Assembly: GCF_003581425.1 (NCBI RefSeq)
Contig: NZ_QXTG01000002.1
Span: 1-64,000 of the forward strand
DNA length: 64,000 bases
DNA from: Amnibacterium setariae
GTDB taxonomy: Bacteria > Actinomycetota > Actinomycetes > Actinomycetales > Microbacteriaceae
Direction of reading: 5' to 3'
Shown piece after piece: positions 54,221-61,755 of the stretch; positions within the stretch are counted from its first letter, which is position 1, and every line of letters starts with the position of its first letter. A program made the translations under genes and the position numbers. Below the pieces are notes generated by a model, which saw only the letters and a program-made list of their open reading frames with translations, did no database searches and was not told where the DNA came from.

Positions 54221-54790
54221 TCAGACGCGGGGCTCCAGCGCGCCTTCCTCCAGCAGCGCGTCGAGCTGCGGGAGGCGGCGCCGGTCGAGCAGCCCGCTCA
54301 CGGCCTGGCCGAGGAACGCGCCGCTGAGCAGCACCCAGGCGACCGTGTGGAGGACCGAGTCGGAGGTCGCGAGCTGCACCACCCCGACGAACAGCCAGAG
54401 ACCGCCGATGAGGACGGGAGACAGCCCCGTCGACAGGACCCGCCGGCGCCGTTCGAGGTCGCGGAGCGCGAGCGTCCGGTCGGGTTCGACCGACGGCAGC
54501 CGCTCCTCCCTCCACGCATGACGCCCGAGCCGCTGCGCCGGCCGTCCGGGACCCCGGCGCCACGTCCAGAGGGTGAGCAGCATGAGCGCGAGCGCGATCC
54601 CGGCGCCGATCGCGACGGCGACGAGGACGGTCCGAGCGGTGTACCCGCGCTCGTCGCCGATCGACCGCATCAGGTCGATCAGCAGCAGCGCGAAGGGCGC
54701 GGTGACGAGCGGGAAGCCGACCGCGAGCTCCAGCCACCCGCGCCGGTCGATCCAGGGCGGGCGCTCGGCACGGGGCGGGAGGTCGGGCAT
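54221..54790 (-). CDS. Four-helix membrane protein, unknown
   Basis: The 189-residue protein has two N-terminal helices (LELAVGFPLVTAPFALLLID, VLVAVAIGAGIALALMLLTL), a basic cytosolic loop of about 50 residues, and two C-terminal helices (SPVLIGGLWLFVGVVQLATS, LHTVAWVLLSGAFLGQAVSG). The C-terminal 65 residues are duplicated in the small gene at 52965. No known domain. Confidence 0.72.
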   Translation of the reverse strand: MPDLPPRAERPPWIDRRGWLELAVGFPLVTAPFALLLIDLMRSIGDERGYTARTVLVAVAIGAGIALALMLLTLWTWRRGPGRPAQRLGRHAWREERLPSVEPDRTLALRDLERRRRVLSTGLSPVLIGGLWLFVGVVQLATSDSVLHTVAWVLLSGAFLGQAVSGLLDRRRLPQLDALLEEGALEPRV

Positions 54791-54900
54791 CGGGTCCTGT
54801 CGACGGGGAAGGGACGAGCGGTCGGCCGGCCGCGGGCGCGACGCGAGCCGAGGGGGCGCCTGGGCGGCGACGAGGGTCGCGCCCGCCCGCCGCTCGCGCG

Positions 54901-55260
54901 CTACAGCTGCACGAGCGCCCCGAGCAGCGGCGGGACGACCAGGTTCGCGAGCGAGGTGATGACGCCCACGGCGCCGATGCCGGTCGCCGCTCCGGCGGCC
55001 GCGCGGTGGCCGCGGCGCACCTGCAGGCCCACCAGCCCGAGCGCCGCGGCGACGGCGGAGAGGATCAGCAGCAGCACGCCGATCACCGCGAAGACGATCG
55101 CGAGCTGCGCGAGGGAGGTGCCGGATCCGCGCGCGGCGAGCGGCAGGAGCACGCTCCCCGCGGAGAGCCCGATCTGGATGAGCACGCCGATGCCGGCGAC
55201 CACCAGCCCGGCCGTCGCGAAGGGGTTCCGGGGCCGGTCGACCGGCTGCTGCGCGCTCAC
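54901..55260 (-). CDS. Small membrane protein, DUF4190-like
   Basis: The 119-residue protein has a short Pro/Arg N-terminus and three hydrophobic helices (FATAGLVVAGIGVLIQIGLS, LAIVFAVIGVLLLILSAVAA, ATGIGAVGVITSLANLVVPP). The NPFATAGLVVAGIG start resembles DUF4190 membrane proteins. TAGGCT lies 7 nt before the GTG. Confidence 0.7.
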   Translation of the reverse strand: MSAQQPVDRPRNPFATAGLVVAGIGVLIQIGLSAGSVLLPLAARGSGTSLAQLAIVFAVIGVLLLILSAVAAALGLVGLQVRRGHRAAAGAATGIGAVGVITSLANLVVPPLLGALVQL

Positions 55261-55267
55261 GCCGGCG

Positions 55268-55273
55268 AGCCTA
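55268..55273 (-). promoter_or_regulatory. -10 element for the 54901 gene
   Basis: Minus-strand TAGGCT ends 7 nt before GTG 55260. Confidence 0.5.
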
Positions 55274-55294
55274 GGGATGATCGGGTCCGCGCGC

Positions 55295-55489
55295 TCAGGC
55301 GAGCAGCCGGGCGCCGATCGCGACGGCGACGAGCACGAGCGCCAGACCCCAGCAGACCGCGAGCGCGGTGAGCGCGCCGCGTCCCGTCCGCGCGCGGGCG
55401 CTGGGCCGCAGGCCGACCGCGGCGTAGGCCGCGGAACCCGTCATGAGCAGCGCGGCCACGACGGCCGCCGTCCAGGAGAGCGGGTTCAC
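55295..55489 (-). CDS. 64-residue two-helix membrane protein
   Basis: Two hydrophobic helices (WTAAVVAALLMTGSAAYAAV, LTALAVCWGLALVLVAVAIG) joined by a basic loop RPSARARTGRG. GTG 55489 is preferred because TACCGT lies exactly 8 nt upstream; a TTG at 55498 is the upstream alternative. Function unknown. Confidence 0.6.
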   Translation of the reverse strand: MNPLSWTAAVVAALLMTGSAAYAAVGLRPSARARTGRGALTALAVCWGLALVLVAVAIGARLLA

Positions 55490-55497
55490 GTGATCCA

Positions 55498-55503
55498 ACG
55501 GTA
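55498..55503 (-). promoter_or_regulatory. -10 element for the 55295 gene
   Basis: Minus-strand TACCGT ends 8 nt before GTG 55489. Confidence 0.5.
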
Positions 55504-55552
55504 GGGGACGCCGCTGACGGCGTCGGAGGAGCGGCCGGACCGGCCGGGCGCC

Positions 55553-56437
55553 TCAGCGGTCGAGGGCGTGGCCGTCCTCGTCGAGGTAGTCGCGCCACGA
55601 CCGCTTCGGCGTCCAGCCGAGCAGCCGCTGCGCCTTCGCGGTGGAGATCCCGGACGCGTCGACCCGGTCGATCGGGCGCAGCGGCACCTGGTCGCCGTAG
55701 TACTGGTGCAGGATCGCGGCGAAGTCGTGGCCGCCCGCGTTGTCCGGCGACGCGATGTAGAAGACCTCGTGGCCGGGCAGGTCCGACTGCGCGGCGAGCA
55801 CGAGCGCGTCCGCGAGGTCGTAGACGTCGATGTAGCTCCAGAAGTTCGCCGACAGGTTGGAGGGGTCGCGCACCTGCTTGCCGAGGTTCGACTCGTAGTT
55901 GTCCTCGTTGTGCACCGTGCTCGGGCGGATCGAGATGGTGCGCAGGTCCGACCGCCGCACCGCGGCGTCCATCAGCTGCTCCCCGAACGCCTTCGACAGC
56001 GCGTACGGGTCCTGCGGGTACAGCGGGTGCTCCTCGTCCATGGGGAGGTAGTCCGGCAGGAACGGCCGCTCCGGGAAGAAGTTGCCGACGATGCTCTCGC
56101 TCGAGACGTTCACGAAGCGCTTCACGCCGAACCGCACCGCGGCCTCGACGAGGTTGAACGTCGACATCAGGTTCGTCTCGAGCACGACGTGGGGCGGGTT
56201 GCCGGTCGGCTGGGGGATGGCCGCCGTGTGGACGACCGCGTCGGCGCCCGCGACGACGGCGAAGGCGGAGCCCGCGTCGGTCAGGTCCGCCTGCACGTAG
56301 CGCCCGGGCACGACGACGCCCGCGTCGAAGACGGGGCGGACGAGGTCGACGCCGACCACGTCGTGCCCCGCGTCGGCGAACGCCTGCGCGGTCGCGCGCC
56401 CGACCTTGCCTCGGGACCCGGTGACGACGACGCGCAT
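55553..56437 (-). CDS. NAD-dependent epimerase/dehydratase (extended SDR)
   Basis: The 294-residue extended SDR has the NAD loop VVVTGSRGKVGRATAQAF, VVHTAAIPQPTGNPP, Ser in NVSSESIVGN and the YxxxK motif YALSKAFGEQLM. The C-terminal half has SYIDVYDLADALVLAA and the closing KRSWRDYLDEDG. It resembles uronate dehydrogenases and sugar-nucleotide epimerases; substrate unknown. AGGAGGAG precedes the ATG. Confidence 0.87.
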   Translation of the reverse strand: MRVVVTGSRGKVGRATAQAFADAGHDVVGVDLVRPVFDAGVVVPGRYVQADLTDAGSAFAVVAGADAVVHTAAIPQPTGNPPHVVLETNLMSTFNLVEAAVRFGVKRFVNVSSESIVGNFFPERPFLPDYLPMDEEHPLYPQDPYALSKAFGEQLMDAAVRRSDLRTISIRPSTVHNEDNYESNLGKQVRDPSNLSANFWSYIDVYDLADALVLAAQSDLPGHEVFYIASPDNAGGHDFAAILHQYYGDQVPLRPIDRVDASGISTAKAQRLLGWTPKRSWRDYLDEDGHALDR

Positions 56438-56526
56438 GCTGCTCCTCCTGGACCTGGCGCCGACCTCCGCGTCGACGCCGGACCGACGCTACCCAGCCCG
56501 GCGCCGCGGCCGCTGAGCGGGCCCGT

Positions 56527-56778
56527 TCAGCGGTCGCCGCTGGCGCGCGCCGCCCGGGCGGCCTGCCGCTGCGCGAGCCCCTTGAGCAGGAGGTTCCGCG
56601 CGGCGAGCAGGGTCAGCGCCGCCGCGAGCAGGAAGCCGAGCACGTTGCCGATCAGCTGCGCGCCGTTGCCGCCCTGCGCGAGGCCGCCGAGCAGCAGGCC
56701 GAGGCTCGCGAGCGCCCAGGAGCCCAGGAAGACGGTCAGCACGGCGCCGAGGACGATCCGCACGATGCCGGAGCTCAT
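56527..56778 (-). CDS. 83-residue membrane protein
   Basis: Two hydrophobic helices (IVRIVLGAVLTVFLGSWALA, NVLGFLLAAALTLLAARNLL) and a basic, Ala/Arg-rich end. No family recognised. TACGGT lies 6 nt before the ATG (leaderless pattern). It is divergent from the MFS gene with 86 nt between. Confidence 0.65.
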   Translation of the reverse strand: MSSGIVRIVLGAVLTVFLGSWALASLGLLLGGLAQGGNGAQLIGNVLGFLLAAALTLLAARNLLLKGLAQRQAARAARASGDR

Positions 56779-56784
56779 GCGACG

Positions 56785-56790
56785 ACCGTA
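56785..56790 (-). promoter_or_regulatory. -10 element for the 56527 gene
   Basis: Minus-strand TACGGT ends 6 nt before the ATG. Confidence 0.5.
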
Positions 56791-56850
56791 GCCCGGCGCG
56801 GCGGCGGCCCTGCGCGGGCACCGCCTCCGCGGCACGGCCCGGCGCGCCGG

Positions 56851-56856
56851 TACAGT
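56851..56856 (+). promoter_or_regulatory. -10 element for the MFS gene
   Basis: TACAGT ends 8 nt before GTG 56865. Confidence 0.55.
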
Positions 56857-56864
56857 GCTCGGCC

Positions 56865-58115
56865 GTGGGTCGGCTGGCGGAGGCGGTGGCGCCGACCCGG
56901 ATGGGCCCCTCGTTCCGCTGGCTGCTCGGCTCCTCCTGGACCTCGAACCTCGGCGACGGCATCGCGCTCGCCGCCGGGCCGCTGCTCGTGGCCCGACTCG
57001 CCGGCTCGCCCTTCCTCGTCGCCCTGGCGGCGACGCTGCAGTGGCTGCCGCCGCTCGTGCTCGGGCTGGTCGCGGGCGTCGTGACCGACCGATTCGACCG
57101 GCGGACGCTCGTCGTCGTGACGGGGCTGATCCGGGTCGCCGTGCTCGGCGTCCTGATCGCCTCGATCGTCACCGATGCGGTCGGCATCGGGCTCGTGCTC
57201 GTCGCGCTCTTCGCGTTCGGCGTCGCGGAGGTGTTCGGCGACAGCGCGGAGGCGACCCTGCTGCCCACCGTGGTCCACCGCGACGACCTCGCGATCGGCA
57301 ACGCCCGCCTCATGGGCGGGTTCGTCACGATGCAGAACCTCGTCGGGCCGCCGCTCGGCGCCGCGCTGTTCGCCGCCGGGGTCGCCCTGCCGTTCGTCAC
57401 GCAGGCGGTGCTGCTGCTCGCGGGCGCGATCCTCGTGACGCGGATCGTGCTGCCGCCGCGGCCGGCCCGGGCGACCGCGGCGCCGCACCGCGAGATCGGC
57501 GAGGCGCTGCGCTGGACGTGGGCGCACGCCAACGTCCGCACCCTCGTCCTCACGATCCTGCTCTTCAACGTCACCTACGGCGCCGCGTGGTCGGTGCTCG
57601 TGCTCTACGCGCGGGAGCGGCTCGGCCTCGACGCGCTCGGGTACGGCGCCATCACGGCCGTCATCGCCGCGGGCGGCATCGTCGCGACCGTCGGCTACGG
57701 GGCGCTCACGCGCCGCGTCGCGCTCGCGACCCTGATGCGCGTGGGCCTGCTCGTCGAGACCGCGACGCACCTCGCGCTCGCGCTGACGACCACGCCATGG
57801 GTGGCGTACGTCGTGTTCGCGGTCTTCGGCGCGCACGCCTTCGTCTGGGGCACGACCTCGGTCGCGGTGCGGCAGCGCGCCGTCCCGCAGGCGCTGCAGG
57901 GCCGCGTCGGCAGCGTGAACACGGTGGCGACCTTCGGCGGTCTCGTTCTCGGGTCGGTGATCGGCGGCGGGCTCGCGGAGGCGCTCGGCGTGGTCGCGCC
58001 GTTCTGGTTCGCGTTCGCGGGCTCGGTGCTGCTCGTCGTCGTCCTGTGGGGGCAGCTGTCCCACATCGCGCACGCGGACGCCGGTGCCGCGCGGCTGGCG
58101 TCGGGGGATCGCTAG
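56865..58115 (+). CDS. MFS transporter (enterobactin/macrolide exporter-like group)
   Basis: The 416-residue inner membrane protein has about 11-12 helices. The N-terminal SSWTSNLGDGIALAAGPLLV, the loop motif TDRFDRRTLVVV between helices 2 and 3 (MFS motif A-like) and GRVGSVNTVATFGGLVLGSV are typical of the MefA/EntS-like drug exporters. Substrate unknown. Leaderless GTG. It is followed 9 nt later by the DUF4287 gene, which carries its own -10. Confidence 0.87.
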   Translation: MGRLAEAVAPTRMGPSFRWLLGSSWTSNLGDGIALAAGPLLVARLAGSPFLVALAATLQWLPPLVLGLVAGVVTDRFDRRTLVVVTGLIRVAVLGVLIASIVTDAVGIGLVLVALFAFGVAEVFGDSAEATLLPTVVHRDDLAIGNARLMGGFVTMQNLVGPPLGAALFAAGVALPFVTQAVLLLAGAILVTRIVLPPRPARATAAPHREIGEALRWTWAHANVRTLVLTILLFNVTYGAAWSVLVLYARERLGLDALGYGAITAVIAAGGIVATVGYGALTRRVALATLMRVGLLVETATHLALALTTTPWVAYVVFAVFGAHAFVWGTTSVAVRQRAVPQALQGRVGSVNTVATFGGLVLGSVIGGGLAEALGVVAPFWFAFAGSVLLVVVLWGQLSHIAHADAGAARLASGDR

Positions 58116-58118
58116 GCT
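58113..58118 (+). promoter_or_regulatory. -10 element for the DUF4287 gene
   Basis: TAGGCT overlaps the MFS stop codon (58113-58115) and ends 6 nt before GTG 58125. Confidence 0.5.
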
Positions 58119-58124
58119 CCGGCC

Positions 58125-58367
58125 GTGCCCGAGCAGCGCGTCCTCGCCCCCGCCACGACCGACGGCGTCAAGGGTCCCGCCTCCTACTTCCCGAGCATCG
58201 AGCGCACCTACGGGCGCCCGGTGCAGGAGTGGCTCGACCTGATCGTGGAACGGCTCGACGGGCAGCGCCACATGGAGGTCGTCTCCTGGCTGAAGTCGGA
58301 GCACGGGCTCGGGCACGGCCACGCGAACGCGCTCGTCGGCTACGTGCGGGCGCACCTGCCGCAGTAG
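58125..58367 (+). CDS. DUF4287 domain protein
   Basis: The 80-residue protein matches DUF4287 throughout: GPASYFPSIERTYGRPVQEW, then HMEVVSWLKSEHGLGHGHAN and LVGYVRAHL. These small helical proteins are common in actinobacteria; function unknown. Confidence 0.85.
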   Translation: MPEQRVLAPATTDGVKGPASYFPSIERTYGRPVQEWLDLIVERLDGQRHMEVVSWLKSEHGLGHGHANALVGYVRAHLPQ

Positions 58368-58398
58368 CGCTGCACAGCGCCCGCTCACGCTCCGCGGC

Positions 58399-58404
58399 TA
58401 GCCT
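58399..58404 (+). promoter_or_regulatory. Probable -10 element for the riboswitch-gdx transcript
   Basis: TAGCCT would start transcription near 58411, just before the small hairpin AGTCC/GGACT and the riboswitch core. Confidence 0.45.
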
Positions 58405-58428
58405 CGAGCGCGAGTCCGAGGCGGACTC

Positions 58429-58470
58429 CCGGACGAGGGCGCAGTACCCGGTGAGCGACAGGACTGACGC
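58429..58470 (+). ncRNA. Guanidine-III (ykkC-III) riboswitch
   Basis: The 42-nt segment begins CCGGACGAGGGCGCAGTACC, continues CGGTGAGCGACAGGACTGAC and ends GC. It aligns closely with the known Thermobifida fusca aptamer (CCGGACGAGG, GUACCCGG, GACAAGAC blocks, from memory) and can form the characteristic H-type pseudoknot: CCGG with the CCGG of TACCCGG, and GCGC/GCAG with the distal GAC-GC. The Shine-Dalgarno GGAAG (58471-58475) follows immediately, and the ATG of an SMR exporter is 15 nt after the aptamer. Guanidine binding should expose the start site. A hairpin AGTCC-GAGGC-GGACT at 58412-58428 precedes it. Confidence 0.85.
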
Positions 58471-58484
58471 GGAAGCGGCTCGTC

Positions 58485-58808
58485 ATGTCCTGGCTCGTCC
58501 TCATCCTCTCCGGCGTCCTCGAGGCCGTCTGGGCCACCGCCCTCGGTCGATCCGAGGGCTTCACCCGCGTCGTGCCGACGATCGTCTTCGGCGCCGGTCT
58601 GCTGCTCAGCATGGGCGGCCTCGCGCTCGCGATGCGGTCGATCCCCGTCGGCACGGCCTACGCGGTGTGGGTGGGCATCGGCGCGGCGCTCACCGTGGGC
58701 TGGGCGATGGCCACCGGAGCCGAGCCGTTCTCGCTCGTGAAGCTGCTGCTGATCCTCGGGCTGGTCGCCTGCGTCGTCGGGCTGAAGCTCGCCTCATCGG
58801 CCCACTGA
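58485..58808 (+). CDS. gdx: SMR family guanidinium exporter (Gdx/SugE)
   Basis: The 107-residue four-helix protein has the Gdx hallmark LSGVLEAVWATALGRSEGF with the essential Glu in helix 1 and the helix 3 pattern PVGTAYAVWVGIGAALTV. Gdx proteins export guanidinium in exchange for protons as antiparallel dimers. The guanidine-III riboswitch directly upstream confirms the function. GGAAG is the Shine-Dalgarno. Confidence 0.94.
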   Translation: MSWLVLILSGVLEAVWATALGRSEGFTRVVPTIVFGAGLLLSMGGLALAMRSIPVGTAYAVWVGIGAALTVGWAMATGAEPFSLVKLLLILGLVACVVGLKLASSAH

Positions 58809-58809
58809 G

Positions 58810-59451
58810 CTAGGAGAGGGACAGCCCCAGGTCCCGCGCCTCCGCGACCGCGGCGGCGAGCTCGCGGTCGGCCTGCTCCGTCTGGTCGGCGAGCGCGGGC
58901 ACCGTGCCGGCGAGCGTGCGGCTCGTCGCGATCACGGCGACCCGCATCCCGAGCGCCTGCCCGAGCACGATCTTCAGCGGCGGCACGACGTGGTCCTGCT
59001 CGGCGGCCGGCGTGCCGGCGTCGTACGCGCCGCCGCGGCTCGTGACGACGACCGCCGTGCGCCCAGCGAGCGGCTGGTCCGGCGTGTCGAAGGGGGCCGT
59101 GATCCCGGGCACGTGGACGTGGTCCACCCACGCCTTGAGCGTCGAGGGGAGGGACCAGTTGTACATCGGGGCGCCGATGAGCAGCACGTCGGCCGCGACC
59201 AGCTCGGCGATCAGGGTCTCCTGCAGCGCCGACTCCGCGGCCGGCGGGGCGTCCTCCGGCCGCCGGAGCCGCGGCGCCCAGTGCGACGCGGCGTCGGTCA
59301 GGTGCGGCACCGGGTCGGCGTGGAGGTCGCGGTACGCGACCGTGAAGTCCTCGCCGCGCGACTCCCAGGCGGCGCGGAACGCGGCGGTGATCCGCCGCGA
59401 GCGGGACCGCACCGGGTCGATCGAGGAGTCGAGGTGGAGGAGGTGGGGCAC
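58810..59451 (-). CDS. FMN-dependent NADH-azoreductase (AzoR-like flavodoxin fold)
   Basis: The 213-residue protein has the phosphate-binding start LHLDSSIDPVRSRSRRITAA, then VLLIGAPMYNWSLPSTLKAW and HVPGITAPF, all typical of AzoR/quinone reductases, with SRGGAYDAG near the isoalloxazine. GTG 59451 is chosen because GGAG is just upstream and a TACAGT -10 at 59493-59498 lies behind it; an ATG at 59520 would sit upstream of that promoter. It converges on gdx, leaving 1 nt between stops. Confidence 0.88.
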   Translation of the reverse strand: MPHLLHLDSSIDPVRSRSRRITAAFRAAWESRGEDFTVAYRDLHADPVPHLTDAASHWAPRLRRPEDAPPAAESALQETLIAELVAADVLLIGAPMYNWSLPSTLKAWVDHVHVPGITAPFDTPDQPLAGRTAVVVTSRGGAYDAGTPAAEQDHVVPPLKIVLGQALGMRVAVIATSRTLAGTVPALADQTEQADRELAAAVAEARDLGLSLS

Positions 59452-59516
59452 GGGTCTCCGATCGCTCGCCGGCACGGCCGGGGTCCCGCCGCACTGTAGC
59501 CGCGGGCGCGACGCGT

Positions 59517-61061
59517 TCATCCGATGCGGCGGAGCAGCAGCACGCCGTCCTCGACCGCGACGTCGGTGCCGTCGGGCAGGTGCGCCCGGCGCGGCAGCAG
59601 CTCGCAGCGCTCCGCCGTCCACACGGCCGGATCGAGCGCCAGCAGCGCGAGGTCCTCCTCTGGTCGGCGCAGGGCGGGCGCATGACCGTGCACCCCTCCG
59701 GTAAGGGAGGAGGTCGGGACGGAGGCGTGCGTCACGAGCAGCAGCCGACCGCCCGGGGCCACGCGGTCGGCGGCCTCCCGGAGGAGCCGGAGCCTCGGGA
59801 AGTCCGGTTCCGGCGAGTGCAGGAAGCTTGCGAGCACCAGGTCGAAGTGGTCCTCGACCGCGGCCGCGCCGTCACCGACCCGGAGGTCGACCTCGACGCC
59901 GCGCGAGCGGGCCAGCTCGCCCGCCCGGGCGATCGCGGTCGGTGCGACGTCGACCGCGGTGACGGACCAGCCCCGTTCGGCGAGCCAGACGGCATCGCCG
60001 CCCTCGCCTGCGCCGACGTCGAGCGCGGTCCCGGCATCGAGCCCGACGGCGACCTCGGCCACCGCGGCGTTCACCTCCCCAGACCACAACCCGTCCCGCT
60101 CGACGTGCCGGTGCTCCCAGGCCGCGTTCCGTATCGCGTCGCGTGCCGCGCGCGCCAGGTCGACGTCCTCGGCCACGAGTGCGGCGTTGACTCCGGCGCC
60201 GGCCATCGACCCGGACGCCATCGAGACCGGCACGTTCCCGAACGGCGCCACAGCATTGCCTGCGGCGAACACGCGCGGGTGGGAGGTCCGGCCCATGGGG
60301 TCGACCAGGAGGGGTGCGCCGGGCTGGTCGGAGCGGGCGAGTTCGAGCGGAGCGACGAAGTCCAGTCCGAGCTCCGGTGCGCCCCCGGTGAAGACGGCGC
60401 CGACCAGGTGCTCGACGCCGTCCGCGGTCCGCAGGACGATGCCGTCGTCCCGGCGCTCGAGACCGCGCACCGGTGCCGTCACCGTGCGGATGCCGCGGGC
60501 GGCGAGGCCAGACCGCGCGTCGTCGCCGAGCGGCTCGGCGGCGGCGGTGAACGCGACGACGTCCTCCGACAGCTGCCGCACGAGCTGGACCTGATGCGTG
60601 CTCGCGGCGGAGACGGCGAGCACCCCGAGCCGCCGGCCGGCGACCTCCCGACCATGGCAGTACGGGCAGTGCAGCACGGTCCGTCCCCACTCCTCGGCGA
60701 GGCCCGGTACGTCCGGCAGGTCGTCGCGGAGCCCGGTCGCCACGACAGCGGCGCGGGTCCGGAGCACCCGCCCGTCGTCCATGGTCACGAGCAGGCGGTC
60801 GCCGTCGTCGGCGAGGGCCATCACGACGCCCTCCGCGAACTCCACGCCGTACGCCCGCGCCTCCGCCCTGCCCCGCTCGAGCAGCCGCGCGGGCTCGATG
60901 CCGTCGTGCCCGAGCACGCCGTGCATGTGCGCCGCGAAGCGGTTGCGCGGCCGACCGCCGTCGACGACGAGGGTCCTGCGCAGCGACCTCCCGAGCATCT
61001 GCGCGGCACTCAGCCCTGCGGCTCCGCCGCCCACGACCACCGCGTCCCAGTCCTGTTCCAT
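59517..61061 (-). CDS. Fusion: thioredoxin-reductase-like flavoprotein + class I SAM methyltransferase
   Basis: The 514-residue product joins two enzymes. Residues 1-305 are a TrxR-like flavoprotein: FAD site VVVGGGAAGLSAAQMLGRSL, redox motif TVLHCPYCHGREVAGRRLG (CxxC with following His, as in dithiol oxidases such as GliT and HlmI rather than CATCDG), and FAAGNAVAPFGNVPVSMASG. Residues about 335-514 are a methyltransferase: GTALDVGAGEGGDAVWLAER (SAM motif I), LVLASFLHSPEP and DRVAPGGRLLLVTHA. Such fusions are annotated in other actinobacteria without a defined role. Coupled thiol or chalcogen redox and S-methylation is inferred. It is divergent from an XRE-cupin regulator (67 nt). Confidence 0.9.
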   Translation of the reverse strand: MEQDWDAVVVGGGAAGLSAAQMLGRSLRRTLVVDGGRPRNRFAAHMHGVLGHDGIEPARLLERGRAEARAYGVEFAEGVVMALADDGDRLLVTMDDGRVLRTRAAVVATGLRDDLPDVPGLAEEWGRTVLHCPYCHGREVAGRRLGVLAVSAASTHQVQLVRQLSEDVVAFTAAAEPLGDDARSGLAARGIRTVTAPVRGLERRDDGIVLRTADGVEHLVGAVFTGGAPELGLDFVAPLELARSDQPGAPLLVDPMGRTSHPRVFAAGNAVAPFGNVPVSMASGSMAGAGVNAALVAEDVDLARAARDAIRNAAWEHRHVERDGLWSGEVNAAVAEVAVGLDAGTALDVGAGEGGDAVWLAERGWSVTAVDVAPTAIARAGELARSRGVEVDLRVGDGAAAVEDHFDLVLASFLHSPEPDFPRLRLLREAADRVAPGGRLLLVTHASVPTSSLTGGVHGHAPALRRPEEDLALLALDPAVWTAERCELLPRRAHLPDGTDVAVEDGVLLLRRIG

Positions 61062-61093
61062 GCCCTCGACGGTCGCGTCTGCGTGCGCGATCG

Positions 61094-61119
61094 GCAAGGC
61101 GTCTTGCGGTGATGGCAAG
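61094..61119. promoter_or_regulatory. GCAAG half-site cluster between fusion enzyme and XRE-cupin regulator
   Basis: GCAAG-gcgt-CTTGC (61094-61107) is a perfect 5-bp dyad, and a third GCAAG follows at 61115-61119 overlapping the regulator's -10 (CAAGAT, 61116-61121, 7 nt before the GTG). This is a probable operator for autoregulation and control of the divergent gene. Confidence 0.65.
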
Positions 61120-61128
61120 ATCGGGTTC

Positions 61129-61692
61129 GTGGACGCCGCGCTGGAGCAGATCGGACCGCGGTTGCGGGCGGCGCGGCGGTCCAGCGGATTGACGCTGGAC
61201 GAGCTCGCCGAGCGAGCGGGGATGTCGCCCAGCACGCTCTCCCGCCTCGAGTCCGGCAAGCGGCAGGCGGCGCTCGAGCTGCTCCTCCCGCTCACCCGGG
61301 AGCTCGGCATCCGGATCGACGACCTGCTGCCGCCCGCGCCCGCCGATCCGAGAGTGCACCGTCGGGTGCAGCGGCGCGACGGGATGGTGATCGCCCCGCT
61401 GACGCTCGAGCAGGCGCCGGTCCGGGCCTTCAAGATCGTGCACCCGCCACGCGTGGAGGCGCCGCCCTCGGGCGTGCACGACGGCTACGAGTGGCTCTAC
61501 GTGCTGAGCGGGCGGGTGCGCCTCGTGCTCGACGACCGCGAGCACGTCGTCGAGCAGGGCGAGGCCGCCGAGTTCGACACGCGCACGCCGCACAGCATGA
61601 GCGCGACCGCCGACGGGCCGGCCGAGGTGCTCAGCATCTTCAGCCCGGCGGGGGAGCGGATCCACACGCACGGCGAGGTCGAGCCGGCCTGA
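61129..61692 (+). CDS. XRE family regulator with C-terminal cupin
   Basis: The 187-residue protein has an HTH_3 domain (RLRAARRSSGLTLDELAERA, GMSPSTLSRLESGKRQ) and a cupin sensor domain (VHDGYEWLYVLSGRVRLVLD, FDTRTPHSM with potential metal His). Such regulators sense small metabolites. GTG start 7 nt after CAAGAT. It is divergent from the TrxR-methyltransferase fusion and probably controls it. Confidence 0.9.
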   Translation: MDAALEQIGPRLRAARRSSGLTLDELAERAGMSPSTLSRLESGKRQAALELLLPLTRELGIRIDDLLPPAPADPRVHRRVQRRDGMVIAPLTLEQAPVRAFKIVHPPRVEAPPSGVHDGYEWLYVLSGRVRLVLDDREHVVEQGEAAEFDTRTPHSMSATADGPAEVLSIFSPAGERIHTHGEVEPA

Positions 61693-61743
61693 CCGGCCCC
61701 GATCTCCTGTGCCCGACATCGAGACGCTGTCGGAGGTGCTCGA

Positions 61744-61749
61744 TACCGT
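61744..61749 (+). promoter_or_regulatory. -10 element for the DUF222/HNH gene
   Basis: TACCGT ends 6 nt before ATG 61756. Confidence 0.55.
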
Positions 61750-61755
61750 GTCCGC

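Noticed and set aside
58399-58470. Guanidine-I (ykkC-I) riboswitch
   Set aside because: The guanidine-I conserved blocks are not present; the short pseudoknot core fits guanidine-III.
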